DNA of 64,000 nucleotides from Methylophilaceae bacterium (GTDB lineage: Bacteria; Pseudomonadota; Gammaproteobacteria; Burkholderiales; Methylophilaceae). Both the position numbers and the translations under genes were made by a program. The stretch's first letter is position 1; the number at the start of each line of letters is the position of its first letter. Of the stretch, positions 1 to 9,940 are shown in pieces. Below the pieces are notes generated by a model that did no database searches, was not told the origin of the DNA, and saw nothing but the letters and a program-made list of their open reading frames with translations. The DNA is taken from assembly GCA_018398995.1 (NCBI GenBank), contig CP073759.1, positions 1,256,311-1,320,310 of the forward strand, given 5' to 3'.

Positions 1-1
1 A

Positions 2-802
<801 letters not shown>

Positions 803-837
803 CAGTACTTTAGGATTATTTTAAGGATTATTTTATT

Positions 838-1467
838 TTAGGTTGCTTGCGCGAGCAATGCTTGTAAGCCAGCAATATCAGCCCTATCCGCATTACTGCC
901 ATCACTTGGGCGTTTGGTGGCAATACGCATATCATCAAACTCAAATACGCTCAGCCGTTGCAGCCCGTATTCGGTTTCTAAAGTGAACACAGGTACAGTT
1001 TTGTGTGCTTTTTCTCTTTTATTTTTACTGGGCCGGTCGGATACCCGATAGGTTTTTTCGTCGCTCTCAAAGGGGATTTGTTGGCTGAGTAAAAAAATCT
1101 CAACATCTTTTGCGCTGTCTGCAAATAAATGAATATTGGTTTGCGCATTTTTACCTGCTGTGCCATCCAGCACGCTACCAGTGAGAAACGGATTGAATCG
1201 TTCAAATAGTTGCATCGTCGCTAATGCGGCTTGTCGCAGCATCTTGAGTTCATGCGGCTGTTCATCAGCATTGTATAACTCGTGGTAGGTTCTCACTTCT
1301 GCTTCAATTTCAGCATTACTAGGCAAAACACTTTTATCTAAAACACCTATCTGACGACCTGCTTTCTTTTTTGCATAAGCAAAATCGCTAATGCCATCCT
1401 CTACCATCATACGGGCAGCTTGTTGAGCAATCGTTTGCCTTAGCTGATCTGTGCGTTCGCGTGCCAT
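838..1467 (-). CDS. Conserved betaproteobacterial protein, nucleotidyltransferase-like
   Basis: This 209-residue protein has no firm functional assignment. The stretch FLTGSVLDGTAG, followed by NIHLFADSAKDVEIFLL, resembles the GS-x-x-D/E pattern of small nucleotidyltransferase folds, and similar proteins are common in betaproteobacteria. The N-terminal third is helical and charged; the C-terminal part (ETEYGLQRLSVFEF) looks like beta strands. The ATG at 1467 is preferred over the TTG two codons upstream. It lies 18 bases downstream of PBP1A on the same strand, so the two may be cotranscribed. The enzymatic reading is inference from the motif only. Confidence 0.6.
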   Translation of the reverse strand: MARERTDQLRQTIAQQAARMMVEDGISDFAYAKKKAGRQIGVLDKSVLPSNAEIEAEVRTYHELYNADEQPHELKMLRQAALATMQLFERFNPFLTGSVLDGTAGKNAQTNIHLFADSAKDVEIFLLSQQIPFESDEKTYRVSDRPSKNKREKAHKTVPVFTLETEYGLQRLSVFEFDDMRIATKRPSDGSNADRADIAGLQALLAQAT

Positions 1468-1485
1468 ATTCAATCAAAGGGTGTA

Positions 1486-3996
1486 TTAAAACCCAGAAGG
1501 GTTTAATACACTTTTGGCATTATCGGTACTCGTTGGATTTTTACGTTGCGTTTTGATTTTGGTATCCTCAGAGGTTGCTCCACTAGTTGAACCGTCTTTA
1601 TTTTGATTATCCATTACGTCTGGCTTAATGTCAGCAGGTGGATTGGCAAATGTCGACGTATTGGGCTGCAATGGATTAAAACCAGAGTCAAACACATCCG
1701 TTAGTGGTGGTAGATTCAGTTCTAGGAACGGTGGCGGATTTTCATTATAAAAAAACTCATCTATACCATAATCACCAGATTCAACTAGCGTGCCCGTGAT
1801 TGGATCAATACGTAAAGACATTAGCCCAGCTGGTTCGTGATAGGGTAAATCTGGTTTATCTTTCAGCGCTGCTTTCATGTATTGAATCCAAATAGGTAAC
1901 GCCGCCCGCCCACCAGTTTCAACTTTGCCAAGTGAACGTGGTTGATCATAGCCCATCCAAGAAACAGCGACTTCGTGAGACGTATAGCCAGCAAACCAAG
2001 CATCAATTGTATTATTCGTGGTGCCTGTTTTGCCTGCCAAATCTTGCCTACCAAGTGTTTTGGCTCTTGCTGCAGTACCTCTTTGCACGACATCGCGGAG
2101 CATAGAAGTCATGATAAATGCATTACGCTCATCAATGACAAGGGGTGCTGTTTTTTCTGCAATAGGGAAAGTCATTTCCTCCACTATATTGTCTTCGCTA
2201 TCCACTATTTTGGTGATTAAATGTGGCTCAATACGGTAACCACCATTTGCAAAAATAGCATAAGCGTTGGCTAGTTCCAGCGGCGTTACTTCACCAGCGC
2301 CTAAAGCCATGGTGAGATAGGCTGGATTATGTTTTGGTAAAAACCCAAACCTTTGTACATAATCTTGTGCATATTTTGTGCCTATACTTTCTAAAATACG
2401 AATAGAGACCGTATTTTTGGATTTGATTAACGCTGTGCGCATGCGCATTGGACCGTCATATTCCCCATCATAGTTTTTTGGCTCCCATTTTTTTCCAGAA
2501 CCCACCTCTCTACCTGTCATTGAAATAGGGTCATCTTCAATAATACTCGCTGGGGTAAACCCTTTTTCTAAAGCTGCCGAATAAACAAACGGCTTGAAAC
2601 TGGAGCCCGCTTGACGATAGGCTTGTGTGACATGGTTATACTTGTTCTTGTAGAAATTGAAGCCGCCTACCAACGCAGTAATAGCGCCATTTTTAGGATT
2701 TAATGCGACCAAAGCAGATTCAACTTCTGGTAATTGCACAATCTGCCAACTATCTTTATTTTTAATAATGCGCACAACTGAACCTGGTTTAATTTTGTGT
2801 TGCTTTTTATCTTTAAGCGCTAGGTTACTTTTTAATAAACGCAGACCTTGTTCTGTGATACTAACGGTGTCACCATTTTTGGTAAAAACATCAACCATGT
2901 CGGGCGATACTTTGGTCACAATCGCTGGCATAAAACCGTTATAGGCCATGATGTTGGACAAGCTTTTTTCCATCTCTTCTGCCAGATTGGTCTGATTAAG
3001 CTGAGACAAATCAATCCATTTTTCAGCTTTTTTATAGCCTTGTCTTTGTTGATAATCTAAGATGCCATCAACAACAGCTTGATTTGCCGCTGATTGATTA
3101 GCCTTTAATATGGTGGTATGCACCTTCAAGCCACTATTGTATATATCATCCCCATAGCGTTTATACAATTGTTGACGAACCAACTCAGCCACATAGTCAG
3201 CATTCAAGGCGAGCGCACTTTTTTCTGCTTTCTTGAACACCAGCGCTTGTGCAACTGCTTCATCAAATTGCGCCTGGTCAATCAACCCATACCGACGCAT
3301 ATCGCGTAATACTTCCTGCTGTCTTGCAATCGCTTTTTTAGGGCGATTAAATGGGTTATAACTTGAAGGGGCCTTTGGTAAGCCGGCTAATAGCGCACAT
3401 TCAGCAAGCGTTAGTTCATCAAGTGATTTGGCAAAATAGACCTGGGCCGCGGCGGAAAATCCATATGAGCGTTGGCCTAAATAGATTTGATTTAAATAGA
3501 GTTCAAGAATCTGATCTTTTTCTAACGTTTTTTCTATTTTGATTGCTAGAAGCGCCTCTTTGATTTTAGTGATGAAATTACGTTTTTTATTAGGCCCAGT
3601 AAAAAAGTTTTTAGCCACCTGCATCGTAATGGTACTTGCGCCCTCGTGGCTTACGCCAGAGAGGTTATTTTTAATTGCCCGCAAAATGCCTTTTAGATCA
3701 ACACCACCATGGCGATAAAAACGCCTATCTTCGATCGCCAATACTGCAGTTTGCATTTGCGTTGGAATATTCTCAATTGTTGTAAAGGCGCGTCTTTCTT
3801 CGCCAAACTCACCCATTAAATAACCATCTGCTGAATAAATTCTTAAGGGTTGTATGGGTTTATAGTCAGTGATTTTTTCTAATGAAGGCAAAGTTGGGTA
3901 GATGAGTGTAATCGATAACGCGATAAGCGCCGTCACTGCCATGCCGCTCACTAATGCAAAAAGAATAAGATAATGCCACCATTTTTTAGGGCTCAT
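1486..3996 (-). CDS. mrcA: Penicillin-binding protein 1A, bifunctional transglycosylase/transpeptidase
   Basis: This class A PBP polymerises and cross-links peptidoglycan at the periplasmic face of the inner membrane. It has 836 residues, typical for betaproteobacterial PBP1A. One N-terminal membrane anchor (about 9-33) is followed by the GT51 glycosyltransferase domain, with catalytic Glu89 in the EDRRFY motif and GASTITMQ near 119. An OB-like insert precedes the transpeptidase domain, which has SxxK at Ser465-Lys468 (GSSFKPF), an SKN motif (near 528) and KTGTT. The tail is Asn/Pro/Ser/Thr-rich and disordered-looking. It is divergent from the pilM operon, an arrangement common in proteobacteria. 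Confidence 0.96.
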   Translation of the reverse strand: MSPKKWWHYLILFALVSGMAVTALIALSITLIYPTLPSLEKITDYKPIQPLRIYSADGYLMGEFGEERRAFTTIENIPTQMQTAVLAIEDRRFYRHGGVDLKGILRAIKNNLSGVSHEGASTITMQVAKNFFTGPNKKRNFITKIKEALLAIKIEKTLEKDQILELYLNQIYLGQRSYGFSAAAQVYFAKSLDELTLAECALLAGLPKAPSSYNPFNRPKKAIARQQEVLRDMRRYGLIDQAQFDEAVAQALVFKKAEKSALALNADYVAELVRQQLYKRYGDDIYNSGLKVHTTILKANQSAANQAVVDGILDYQQRQGYKKAEKWIDLSQLNQTNLAEEMEKSLSNIMAYNGFMPAIVTKVSPDMVDVFTKNGDTVSITEQGLRLLKSNLALKDKKQHKIKPGSVVRIIKNKDSWQIVQLPEVESALVALNPKNGAITALVGGFNFYKNKYNHVTQAYRQAGSSFKPFVYSAALEKGFTPASIIEDDPISMTGREVGSGKKWEPKNYDGEYDGPMRMRTALIKSKNTVSIRILESIGTKYAQDYVQRFGFLPKHNPAYLTMALGAGEVTPLELANAYAIFANGGYRIEPHLITKIVDSEDNIVEEMTFPIAEKTAPLVIDERNAFIMTSMLRDVVQRGTAARAKTLGRQDLAGKTGTTNNTIDAWFAGYTSHEVAVSWMGYDQPRSLGKVETGGRAALPIWIQYMKAALKDKPDLPYHEPAGLMSLRIDPITGTLVESGDYGIDEFFYNENPPPFLELNLPPLTDVFDSGFNPLQPNTSTFANPPADIKPDVMDNQNKDGSTSGATSEDTKIKTQRKNPTSTDNAKSVLNPSGF

Positions 3997-4154
3997 AACT
4001 GGTATTTTGATATCAAACTAATGTAATACAGAAGTATATAATGTTATGCACATTAACCAAACCACTTACAGCACTTTCTTCAGATTTAATGTCGCTTAAA
4101 TCGCAAAAAGCAGACCCAGAGCTATTTTTGAGCCATTAAAAAGTTAGAAACTTC

Positions 4155-4183
4155 TTTACAGCGCTCAGCCTTATTGCTACGAT
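4155..4183 (+). promoter_or_regulatory. Candidate sigma-70 promoter for the pil operon
   Basis: TTTACA (4155-4160) and TACGAT (4178-4183) are separated by 17 bases and point toward pilM, about 60 bases upstream of its TTG start. The 244-base gap between PBP1A and pilM holds no other gene that I can support. This is a consensus match only. Confidence 0.4.
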
Positions 4184-4240
4184 TTAATGCAATTTATCGC
4201 ACTTGCGCATAACTAATGAAAATAGAAAGAAGATGCTAAT

Positions 4241-5311
4241 TTGAAATTCGACTTTTTCAGTGAAAGCACCCCCCCATTAATCGGTATAGACATTAGCACC
4301 TCTGCTATTAAGATGGTGGAACTATCCAGCAGTGGTCGCAGAGGGTATCACCTCGAAGGTTATGCAATGGCGGCTATCCCTAAAGATGCGATTGTCGACG
4401 GTAATGTGGTGAGTTTGGAGCAAGTGTCTGATGCAGTGCAACTTGCTTAGAAACTATTAGGTACCAGACAGAAAAACGCCGCATTAGCACTACCTTCATC
4501 AGCAGTGATTACCAAAAAAGTCATGTTAATGGCAGGCTTGCGAGAAGATGAGATGGAAGTGCAGGTAGAAGGCGAGGCAAATCAATATATTCCGTTCCCA
4601 CTAGAAGAAGTGAATGTTGAGTTTCAAGTCATTGGCCCTGCGCCCAACAATCCCGAGGAAGTAGAAGTGCTCATTGCGGCGGCGCGTAAGGAAAAAATAG
4701 AAGATCGGGTTGCGGCGGCAGAGGATGCGGGGCTCAAGGTTATTGTGATGGATGTGGATACTTATGCCACTGAAGCTGCTTATCAGTTAGTGGCAGCACA
4801 ATTGCCAAATTCTGGTAAAGGACAAACTGTCATGATTGTTGATATGGGCGCAACCATCATGCATCTGAATGTACTCCACAATAACCAGTCAATCTACATC
4901 CGTGAACAGGCTTTTGGATGTGCGCAATTGACACAAGAAATTCAACGCCGTTTTGGGCTGTCGTTGGAAGAAGCTGAGATTGCCAAGCGAAAGGGTGGTT
5001 TGCCGCAAAGTTACGAGGCAGAAGTATTAGAGCCTTTTGTCGAGACATTATCGGTTGAAGTAGCTCGAGCATTACAGTTTTTCACAAGCTCAACCCAATA
5101 TAACCGTGTTGATCATATTGTTTTGGCAGGTGGTGGTGCCGCCATTACTGGCATTGATAGCGCAGTACAAGCCAAAACACAAATCAATGTCATCATCGCT
5201 AACCCATTTCATCGCATGTCACTCAGTGCAAAAGTTAAGCCGCAGAAGGTTGCAATTGACGCCCCAGCATTGATGGTTGCATGTGGTTTGGCCATGCGAG
5301 GAGTCGAGTAA
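4241..5311 (+). pseudogene. pilM: Type IV pilus assembly ATPase-fold protein PilM, interrupted by an in-frame amber stop
   Basis: PilM is an actin-like cytoplasmic protein that binds the N-terminal tail of PilN and forms the inner ring of the type IV pilus alignment complex. The whole 357-codon span is in one frame and matches PilM from the TTG start (KFDFFSESTPPLIGIDIS) to LAMRGVE, but codon 70 (4448-4450) is TAG. The flanking sequence, DAVQLA then KLLGTRQKN, continues the family pattern where a Trp commonly sits, so TGG to TAG is the simplest explanation. Everything after the stop is preserved, including VDMGATIMHLNVL and LAGGGAAITGI. The next ATG is codon 95. The gene is either a young pseudogene or read through by a suppressor. 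Confidence 0.85.
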
Positions 5312-5971
5312 ATGGTCCGGATTAACTTACTTCCACATCGCCAGATTAGACGTGCCGAAAAGCAACGAGAATTTGCTTTAATGGCGCTATTTGTTGCGGT
5401 TTCTGCCGCAGCAATTCTCTTTATTGGGTGGAGTTATATAGGGGCAAAAAAACAGTCCCAGTTAGAGCGTAATACACGGTTATAACAGGCAATTACAGTC
5501 TTAGAGATGGAAATTGCCGGTATTAGCGAGTTGAAAAATCAAATCAATGATGTGTTAGAAAGAAAGCGCATTGTTGAAAATTTGCAAAGCAATCGTAGTC
5601 AAGCGGTTGTCTTGTTGGATGAGCTAGCGCGCCAGTTGCCTGAAGGCTTATACCTCAAAAGTATTCACCAAACCGAAAGCCAAATTGCAATGGAAGGTGT
5701 TGCTGATACAAATGCACGCGTGGCGACGTTGGTGAGAAATTTAGGTGCCTCTCAGTGGTTAGAAAATCCAGTGTTAATTGAAATTAAAACAATGGAAGTT
5801 AATAACATCAAAGAAAACGATTTTACGGTCAATGTTAATCTCAAAATGCAGGCAGAAAACCAACAGCAAGTGGAAACCCAAGAATAAACGCAAATCCAAG
5901 AACAAACGCAAGCCCAAGAGCAAACCGAAACCCAAGAGCAAGCTGCTCAATCAACGAGTGTGCCATCATGA
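5312..5971 (+). pseudogene. pilN: Type IV pilus assembly protein PilN, interrupted by two in-frame ochre stops
   Basis: PilN is a bitopic inner-membrane protein that links cytoplasmic PilM to periplasmic PilO. The ATG at 5312 overlaps the pilM stop region and begins MVRINLLPHR, the conserved PilM-binding tail, followed by a membrane helix (about residues 23-43). Codon 58 (5483-5485) is TAA, and the frame then continues through the coiled coil and ferredoxin-like domain. A second TAA at codon 192 (5885-5887) is followed by a Gln/Glu/Thr-rich in-frame tail that ends with TGA at 5969-5971, overlapping the pilO ATG. That ATGA overlap suggests the ancestral gene was 219 codons long. Both stops fit CAA to TAA changes; for the second, the Gln-rich repeat makes this strong. 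Confidence 0.85.
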
Positions 5972-6621
5972 AATTAGATGACTTTAATAATATTGATCTG
6001 AAAAGCGCGGGTAGTTTACCGGTTCCAGTCAAATTAGTGTTGTTGGGAATATTGGCATTGTTTTTATTGATTGCCGGCTATTTTCTGTTATGGAGCCCAG
6101 CAATAGAAGCTTATGATCAAGCGCAAGCGAAGGAAGAGGAGCTGAGACAAACCTTCCTAACGAAAAAAAGCCAAGCGGTTAAAATCGAAGCATATCGACA
6201 GCAAATGGTTGATATTGAGAAAACATTTGGTGCCCTATTAAAACAATTACCAGATCGTTCTCAGATGGATGGCTTATTAACGGATATTAATCAATCTGGC
6301 CTCGGGCGTGGTTTGGAATTCGAATTATTTAAGCCAGTACAGGAGGTAGTGGCTGACTTCTACGCTGAGATGCCCATACAAATTAAAGTATTAGGTAATT
6401 ACCACGATATCGGTGCATTTGCCACAGACGTCTCAAGATTGTCACGTATTGTGACGTTAGATAATTTATCAATTACGCCCTTGCAAAAAGATGTTAAAGG
6501 TGGGGGTGGCAAGTTGGTGCTAGAAGCAGTAGCAAAAACCTATCGTTATCTTGACGCATCGGAAGTAGCCGAGAGAAAAGCAGAAGAAGATAAAAAAGGG
6601 TTCAGAAATGAGGTTGAGTAG
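5968..6621 (+). CDS. pilO: Type IV pilus assembly protein PilO
   Basis: PilO pairs with PilN in the periplasm and contacts the lipoprotein PilP, aligning the pilus machine between the two membranes. The 217-residue product has a short cytoplasmic tail, a membrane helix at about 20-45 (VKLVLLGILALFLLIAGYFL), a coiled coil to about residue 100 and a ferredoxin-like C-terminal domain. It is full length with no internal stop, unlike pilM and pilN just upstream. Its ATG overlaps the inferred ancestral pilN stop, so translation may now be reduced by loss of coupling. Confidence 0.92.
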   Translation: MKLDDFNNIDLKSAGSLPVPVKLVLLGILALFLLIAGYFLLWSPAIEAYDQAQAKEEELRQTFLTKKSQAVKIEAYRQQMVDIEKTFGALLKQLPDRSQMDGLLTDINQSGLGRGLEFELFKPVQEVVADFYAEMPIQIKVLGNYHDIGAFATDVSRLSRIVTLDNLSITPLQKDVKGGGGKLVLEAVAKTYRYLDASEVAERKAEEDKKGFRNEVE

Positions 6622-7129
6622 CATGCAATTTAATGTTGCCGTGGTTGTTTTGCTTTCTTGCTTCTTAGCTGGATGCGATGGTGGGCAGGGTGACGATCTT
6701 GATCAGTTTATGGAAAATGCAGCTGTAAATATGAGTATGACAGTTGATCCTTTACCAGAGGTTTTGCCCTATACGCCTTTGCCCTATAACGCAGATGATA
6801 CGTTGGTAGATCCCTTTAAAGCACGGCAAACAAAGCGTGGTGCTGGCTCTTTACAGCCGAATACAAATCGACCAAAAGAACTGATGGAGTCTTTTCCATT
6901 GGAGAGTTTGCTCTATGTGGGCTCAATGAGTAAACAAGGTTCAAAATTTGCATTAATTAAAACACCCGATGGTGTATTACATCAATTAAGAGTTGGCAAT
7001 TATATTGGGCCAAATTTTGGCTTAATCAACTCAATTCAAGATGGTGCAATCACCATAAAAGAAGTTGTGCAGGATGATTTTCATGGTGATTGGGTTGAAC
7101 GTGACGCTAGTATCAATTTACAAGAATAA
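6608..7129 (+). CDS. pilP: Type IV pilus inner-membrane lipoprotein PilP
   Basis: PilP is a lipoprotein that connects the PilN/PilO complex to the secretin PilQ. The N-terminus is a lipoprotein signal with lipobox LAGC (Cys23 from the chosen start), followed by an unstructured Pro-rich linker and a small beta domain with VGSMSKQGSKFALIKTP and GVLHQLRVGNYIGPN, typical of the family. The ATG at 6608 has AAAGGG about 7 bases upstream and overlaps pilO; an ATG at 6623 is an alternative. At 173 residues it is the normal length and intact. Confidence 0.92.
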   Translation: MRLSSMQFNVAVVVLLSCFLAGCDGGQGDDLDQFMENAAVNMSMTVDPLPEVLPYTPLPYNADDTLVDPFKARQTKRGAGSLQPNTNRPKELMESFPLESLLYVGSMSKQGSKFALIKTPDGVLHQLRVGNYIGPNFGLINSIQDGAITIKEVVQDDFHGDWVERDASINLQE

Positions 7130-7144
7130 ATAATGGGAAGAAAC

Positions 7145-9322
7145 ATGACGGTAATAATGAAAAAATGGATTGGCATCCTACTGATATCCAGTTTAAGTAT
7201 AATGGCGTCTGGTTTGGCAGCTGAAGGAGACTTCAGTAACAACATAGAAAGTGTTGACTTTGCCTCATTGGCAGGCGGCAGAGTGAGTATTCGTATAAAA
7301 ATGACCTCACCCTTAGCAAGTCCGCCAGCAAGTTTTGCCTTACAAAGCCCTGCCAGAATCGCGCTGGATTTTCCTAATGTACGCAACAACCTAAAAGAAA
7401 GTAATATCAAAGGTGGTCAAGGCTTGCTGAAAAGCATTGCCCTAGCACAAGGCAAAGATCGTACAAGAGTAGTATTAAATCTGGCAAAAACAGTGAACTA
7501 CAATACTGTATTAGATGGCAGTGATGTCATCATTAGTCTGGGTGTAGCGGAACAGGTGGCAAAGACACCAATTGAAACGCGTTTTGCTGAGCGCCCAGCG
7601 AATAAAGGGAATCATGCCATCACCAATGTTGATTTCGCGCGAGGTAAAAACGGTGAAGGGCGTGTCATTATTGATTTAGCAGATCCAAATACTGGCATCA
7701 ATATCAAACAACAAGGCGAGCAAATCATTGTGGATTTTGCAGATACCGATGTTTCTGCCGCCTTGCAACGCCGTTTAAATGTCATTGGTTTTAACACGCC
7801 TGTTATGTATGTTGATACCATCAAGCAGGGCAATAACAGCCGCGTGATGATTGAGCCACAAGGTAAATGGGAGCAGTCTGCATATCAAGCGGATAAAAAA
7901 TTTATTATTGATGTACGTAAAGTCGTAGAAGATCCAAATAAGCTAGTTAAAGGTGTGAAGCCTGGGTATAGCGGAGAAAAGCTATCACTCAACTTTCAAG
8001 ATGTTGAAGTGCGTTCAGTTTTACAGGTGATTGCCGAGTTTACAGGGTTGAATATTGTCGCTAGTGATAATGTGGTCGGCAACTTAACGCTGAGATTAAA
8101 AGATGTGCCTTGGGATCAAGCACTTGATATTATCATGCAAAATAAAGCTTTAACGATGCGTAAAGTAGGCAACGTGATTACTGTTGCCCCAGCCGAAGAA
8201 GTGGCAGCAAAAGAGAAGGCTGCACTTGAAGCAACAAAAGCAGTTGAAGAGTTAGAGCCTTTAGTCACAGAGGTCTTTCAATTAAAGTACCAAAAAGCCG
8301 ATGATTTTAAAATTTTACTTTGGGGCGATATGGGTGGTGCAGGCGGCGTAGGTGGTGGCGGCGGCGGTTTTGGTGGCGCTGGTGCTGGAGGGATGATGAA
8401 CAGAAACTCTATTCTCTCATTGCGTGGTTCGGTTAACTCAGATCCAAGAACCAACACACTGTTTATTCAAGATACGCCGCGAAAATTAGAAGAGATTCGC
8501 GCTGTACTTGATAAGATGGATATTCCTGTAAGGCAAGTAATGATAGAGTCGCGCTTAGTGATTGCAGATGAAAAATTTGGTAAAGAGCTTGGCGCCAGAT
8601 TCGGTGTGGAGTCGTTCACAACGCCGGGGCAAAATACGCTAGCGATTGGCGGTAGCCTAGATTCTACTAGTGCTGTGCAACGGATAAGCGCAGATGGTTC
8701 GACAGTGGTCCAAACAGCAAGTACTGGTGGTTTGGCTTCTAATTTCCCTGTAACTAGCTCTACCAATCTGGGAAGTCTTGCCTTCAGTTTATTTAGATTG
8801 CCAGCAGGCTTGCTACTCAATCTAGAACTGACCGCTTTAGAAACAGATAATCGTGGTAAGGTTGTTTCAAGCCCGCGCGTCACCACCGCGAACCAACAAA
8901 AAGCAAAAATAGCACAGGGTACCGAGATTCCGTTTTTGGAGGCTGCAGCTAGTGGTGCTGCCACCGTATCATTTAAAGAGGCCGTATTGAGTTTGGAAGT
9001 CACGCCGCAAATTACGCCCGATGATAAAATCATCATGGATTTGGATGTGCGAAAAGAACGTGTAGGTACAGTCTTTGCCGGTGTGCCGTCTATTGATACA
9101 CAAAACATCACAATACAGGTGCTGGTGTCTAATGGCGAAACAGCGGTATTGGGTGGCATTTATGAACAAGAAGAAAGAAATCAGGTCAATAAAGTGCCAT
9201 TCTTCGGCGATTTGCCTGTCATTGGCAATGTATTTAAAACGCGCAGAAGACAAGACGATAAGACCGAGTTGTTGATTTTTGTAACGCCAAAAATTATGGA
9301 TGAAACCTTGGCCTTGCATTAA
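7145..9322 (+). CDS. pilQ: Type IV pilus outer-membrane secretin PilQ
   Basis: PilQ forms the outer-membrane channel for the type IV pilus; the same secretin also serves DNA uptake in some species. After a signal peptide ending near GLAAEG come two AMIN domains (peptidoglycan binding), an STN domain (SLNFQDVEVRSVLQVIAEF), N-domains and the secretin core, with VSSPRVTTANQQKAKI and the final VPFFGDLPVIGNVFKTR. A glycine-rich linker lies near residues 399-420. The ATG at 7145 is chosen because GGGAAG stands just upstream; 7133 is possible. It is complete, with a strong terminator after it. Confidence 0.94.
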   Translation: MTVIMKKWIGILLISSLSIMASGLAAEGDFSNNIESVDFASLAGGRVSIRIKMTSPLASPPASFALQSPARIALDFPNVRNNLKESNIKGGQGLLKSIALAQGKDRTRVVLNLAKTVNYNTVLDGSDVIISLGVAEQVAKTPIETRFAERPANKGNHAITNVDFARGKNGEGRVIIDLADPNTGINIKQQGEQIIVDFADTDVSAALQRRLNVIGFNTPVMYVDTIKQGNNSRVMIEPQGKWEQSAYQADKKFIIDVRKVVEDPNKLVKGVKPGYSGEKLSLNFQDVEVRSVLQVIAEFTGLNIVASDNVVGNLTLRLKDVPWDQALDIIMQNKALTMRKVGNVITVAPAEEVAAKEKAALEATKAVEELEPLVTEVFQLKYQKADDFKILLWGDMGGAGGVGGGGGGFGGAGAGGMMNRNSILSLRGSVNSDPRTNTLFIQDTPRKLEEIRAVLDKMDIPVRQVMIESRLVIADEKFGKELGARFGVESFTTPGQNTLAIGGSLDSTSAVQRISADGSTVVQTASTGGLASNFPVTSSTNLGSLAFSLFRLPAGLLLNLELTALETDNRGKVVSSPRVTTANQQKAKIAQGTEIPFLEAAASGAATVSFKEAVLSLEVTPQITPDDKIIMDLDVRKERVGTVFAGVPSIDTQNITIQVLVSNGETAVLGGIYEQEERNQVNKVPFFGDLPVIGNVFKTRRRQDDKTELLIFVTPKIMDETLALH

Positions 9323-9385
9323 TGTTAACGTTGTTAGTCAAGTTTGCAATCTTAACTTGACCTGACAGAACGTCGACTTTGCCTT

Positions 9386-9417
9386 AAAATGCCTATCATT
9401 CTATTGATAGGCATTTT
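9386..9417 (+). terminator. Intrinsic terminator of the pil operon
   Basis: A perfect 13-bp inverted repeat (arms 9386-9398 and 9405-9417, six-base loop) is followed by a T-rich stretch. It lies between pilQ and aroK and covers the first upstream ATG that could be proposed for aroK, which argues against that start. Confidence 0.8.
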
Positions 9418-9421
9418 TATT

Positions 9422-9940
9422 GTGTCCAAGCAAAATAACTTATTTCTGATCGGACTGATGGGCGCAGGTAAGACCACCATTGGTAAACAGCTTGCAAAGC
9501 AACTAGACAAAACTTTTTATGATGCCGACCATGAAATAGAAGCACGAACAGGTGTTAAAGTGGCCGTGATTTTTGATTTAGAAGGTGAAGAAGGATTCAG
9601 AAAGCGAGAAGCGGCGGTCATTGATGAACTAACACAACTTGATAATATTGTATTAGCAACGGGTGGTGGTGCAGTCTTATTTGCCGAAAACAGAGTGGCA
9701 CTTCAACATAATGGCTATGTCATTTACCTACGTGCAACTGTCAATGATTTATATAAAAGAATGCGCCATGACAAACAGCGGCCGCTATTGCAAAATGTTG
9801 ATATACAAGCCAAGCTAGAACAACTCTATCAAGAACGGCATCCTATTTATACAGAAGTCGCCGATTGTATTGTCGATACTGGAAGACAGCCAGCCAGTGT
9901 GCTGATTAATCAAATTAAGAAAACTTATAAAGCATTATGA
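9422..9940 (+). CDS. aroK: Shikimate kinase
   Basis: AroK phosphorylates shikimate at the 3-OH with ATP, the fifth step of chorismate synthesis. The Walker A loop GLMGAGKTT is at about residues 11-19; DADHEIE, the shikimate-binding FRKREA and ATGGGAV are all present. The GTG at 9422 ([11 protein letters not shown]) matches the usual family start, while the ATG at 9389 lies inside a terminator stem. The gene overlaps aroB by 4 bases (ATGA), the common aroKB coupling. Length (172 residues) is normal. Confidence 0.94.
   Translation: MSKQNNLFLIGLMGAGKTTIGKQLAKQLDKTFYDADHEIEARTGVKVAVIFDLEGEEGFRKREAAVIDELTQLDNIVLATGGGAVLFAENRVALQHNGYVIYLRATVNDLYKRMRHDKQRPLLQNVDIQAKLEQLYQERHPIYTEVADCIVDTGRQPASVLINQIKKTYKAL

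Noticed and set aside
4241-5971. Stop codon reassignment as an explanation of the pilM/pilN stops
   Set aside because: Both TAG and TAA end many normal genes in this window, so a changed code is not supported.
8467-9159. 230-codon frame antisense to pilQ
   Set aside because: No known domain; the sense frame is a clear secretin.
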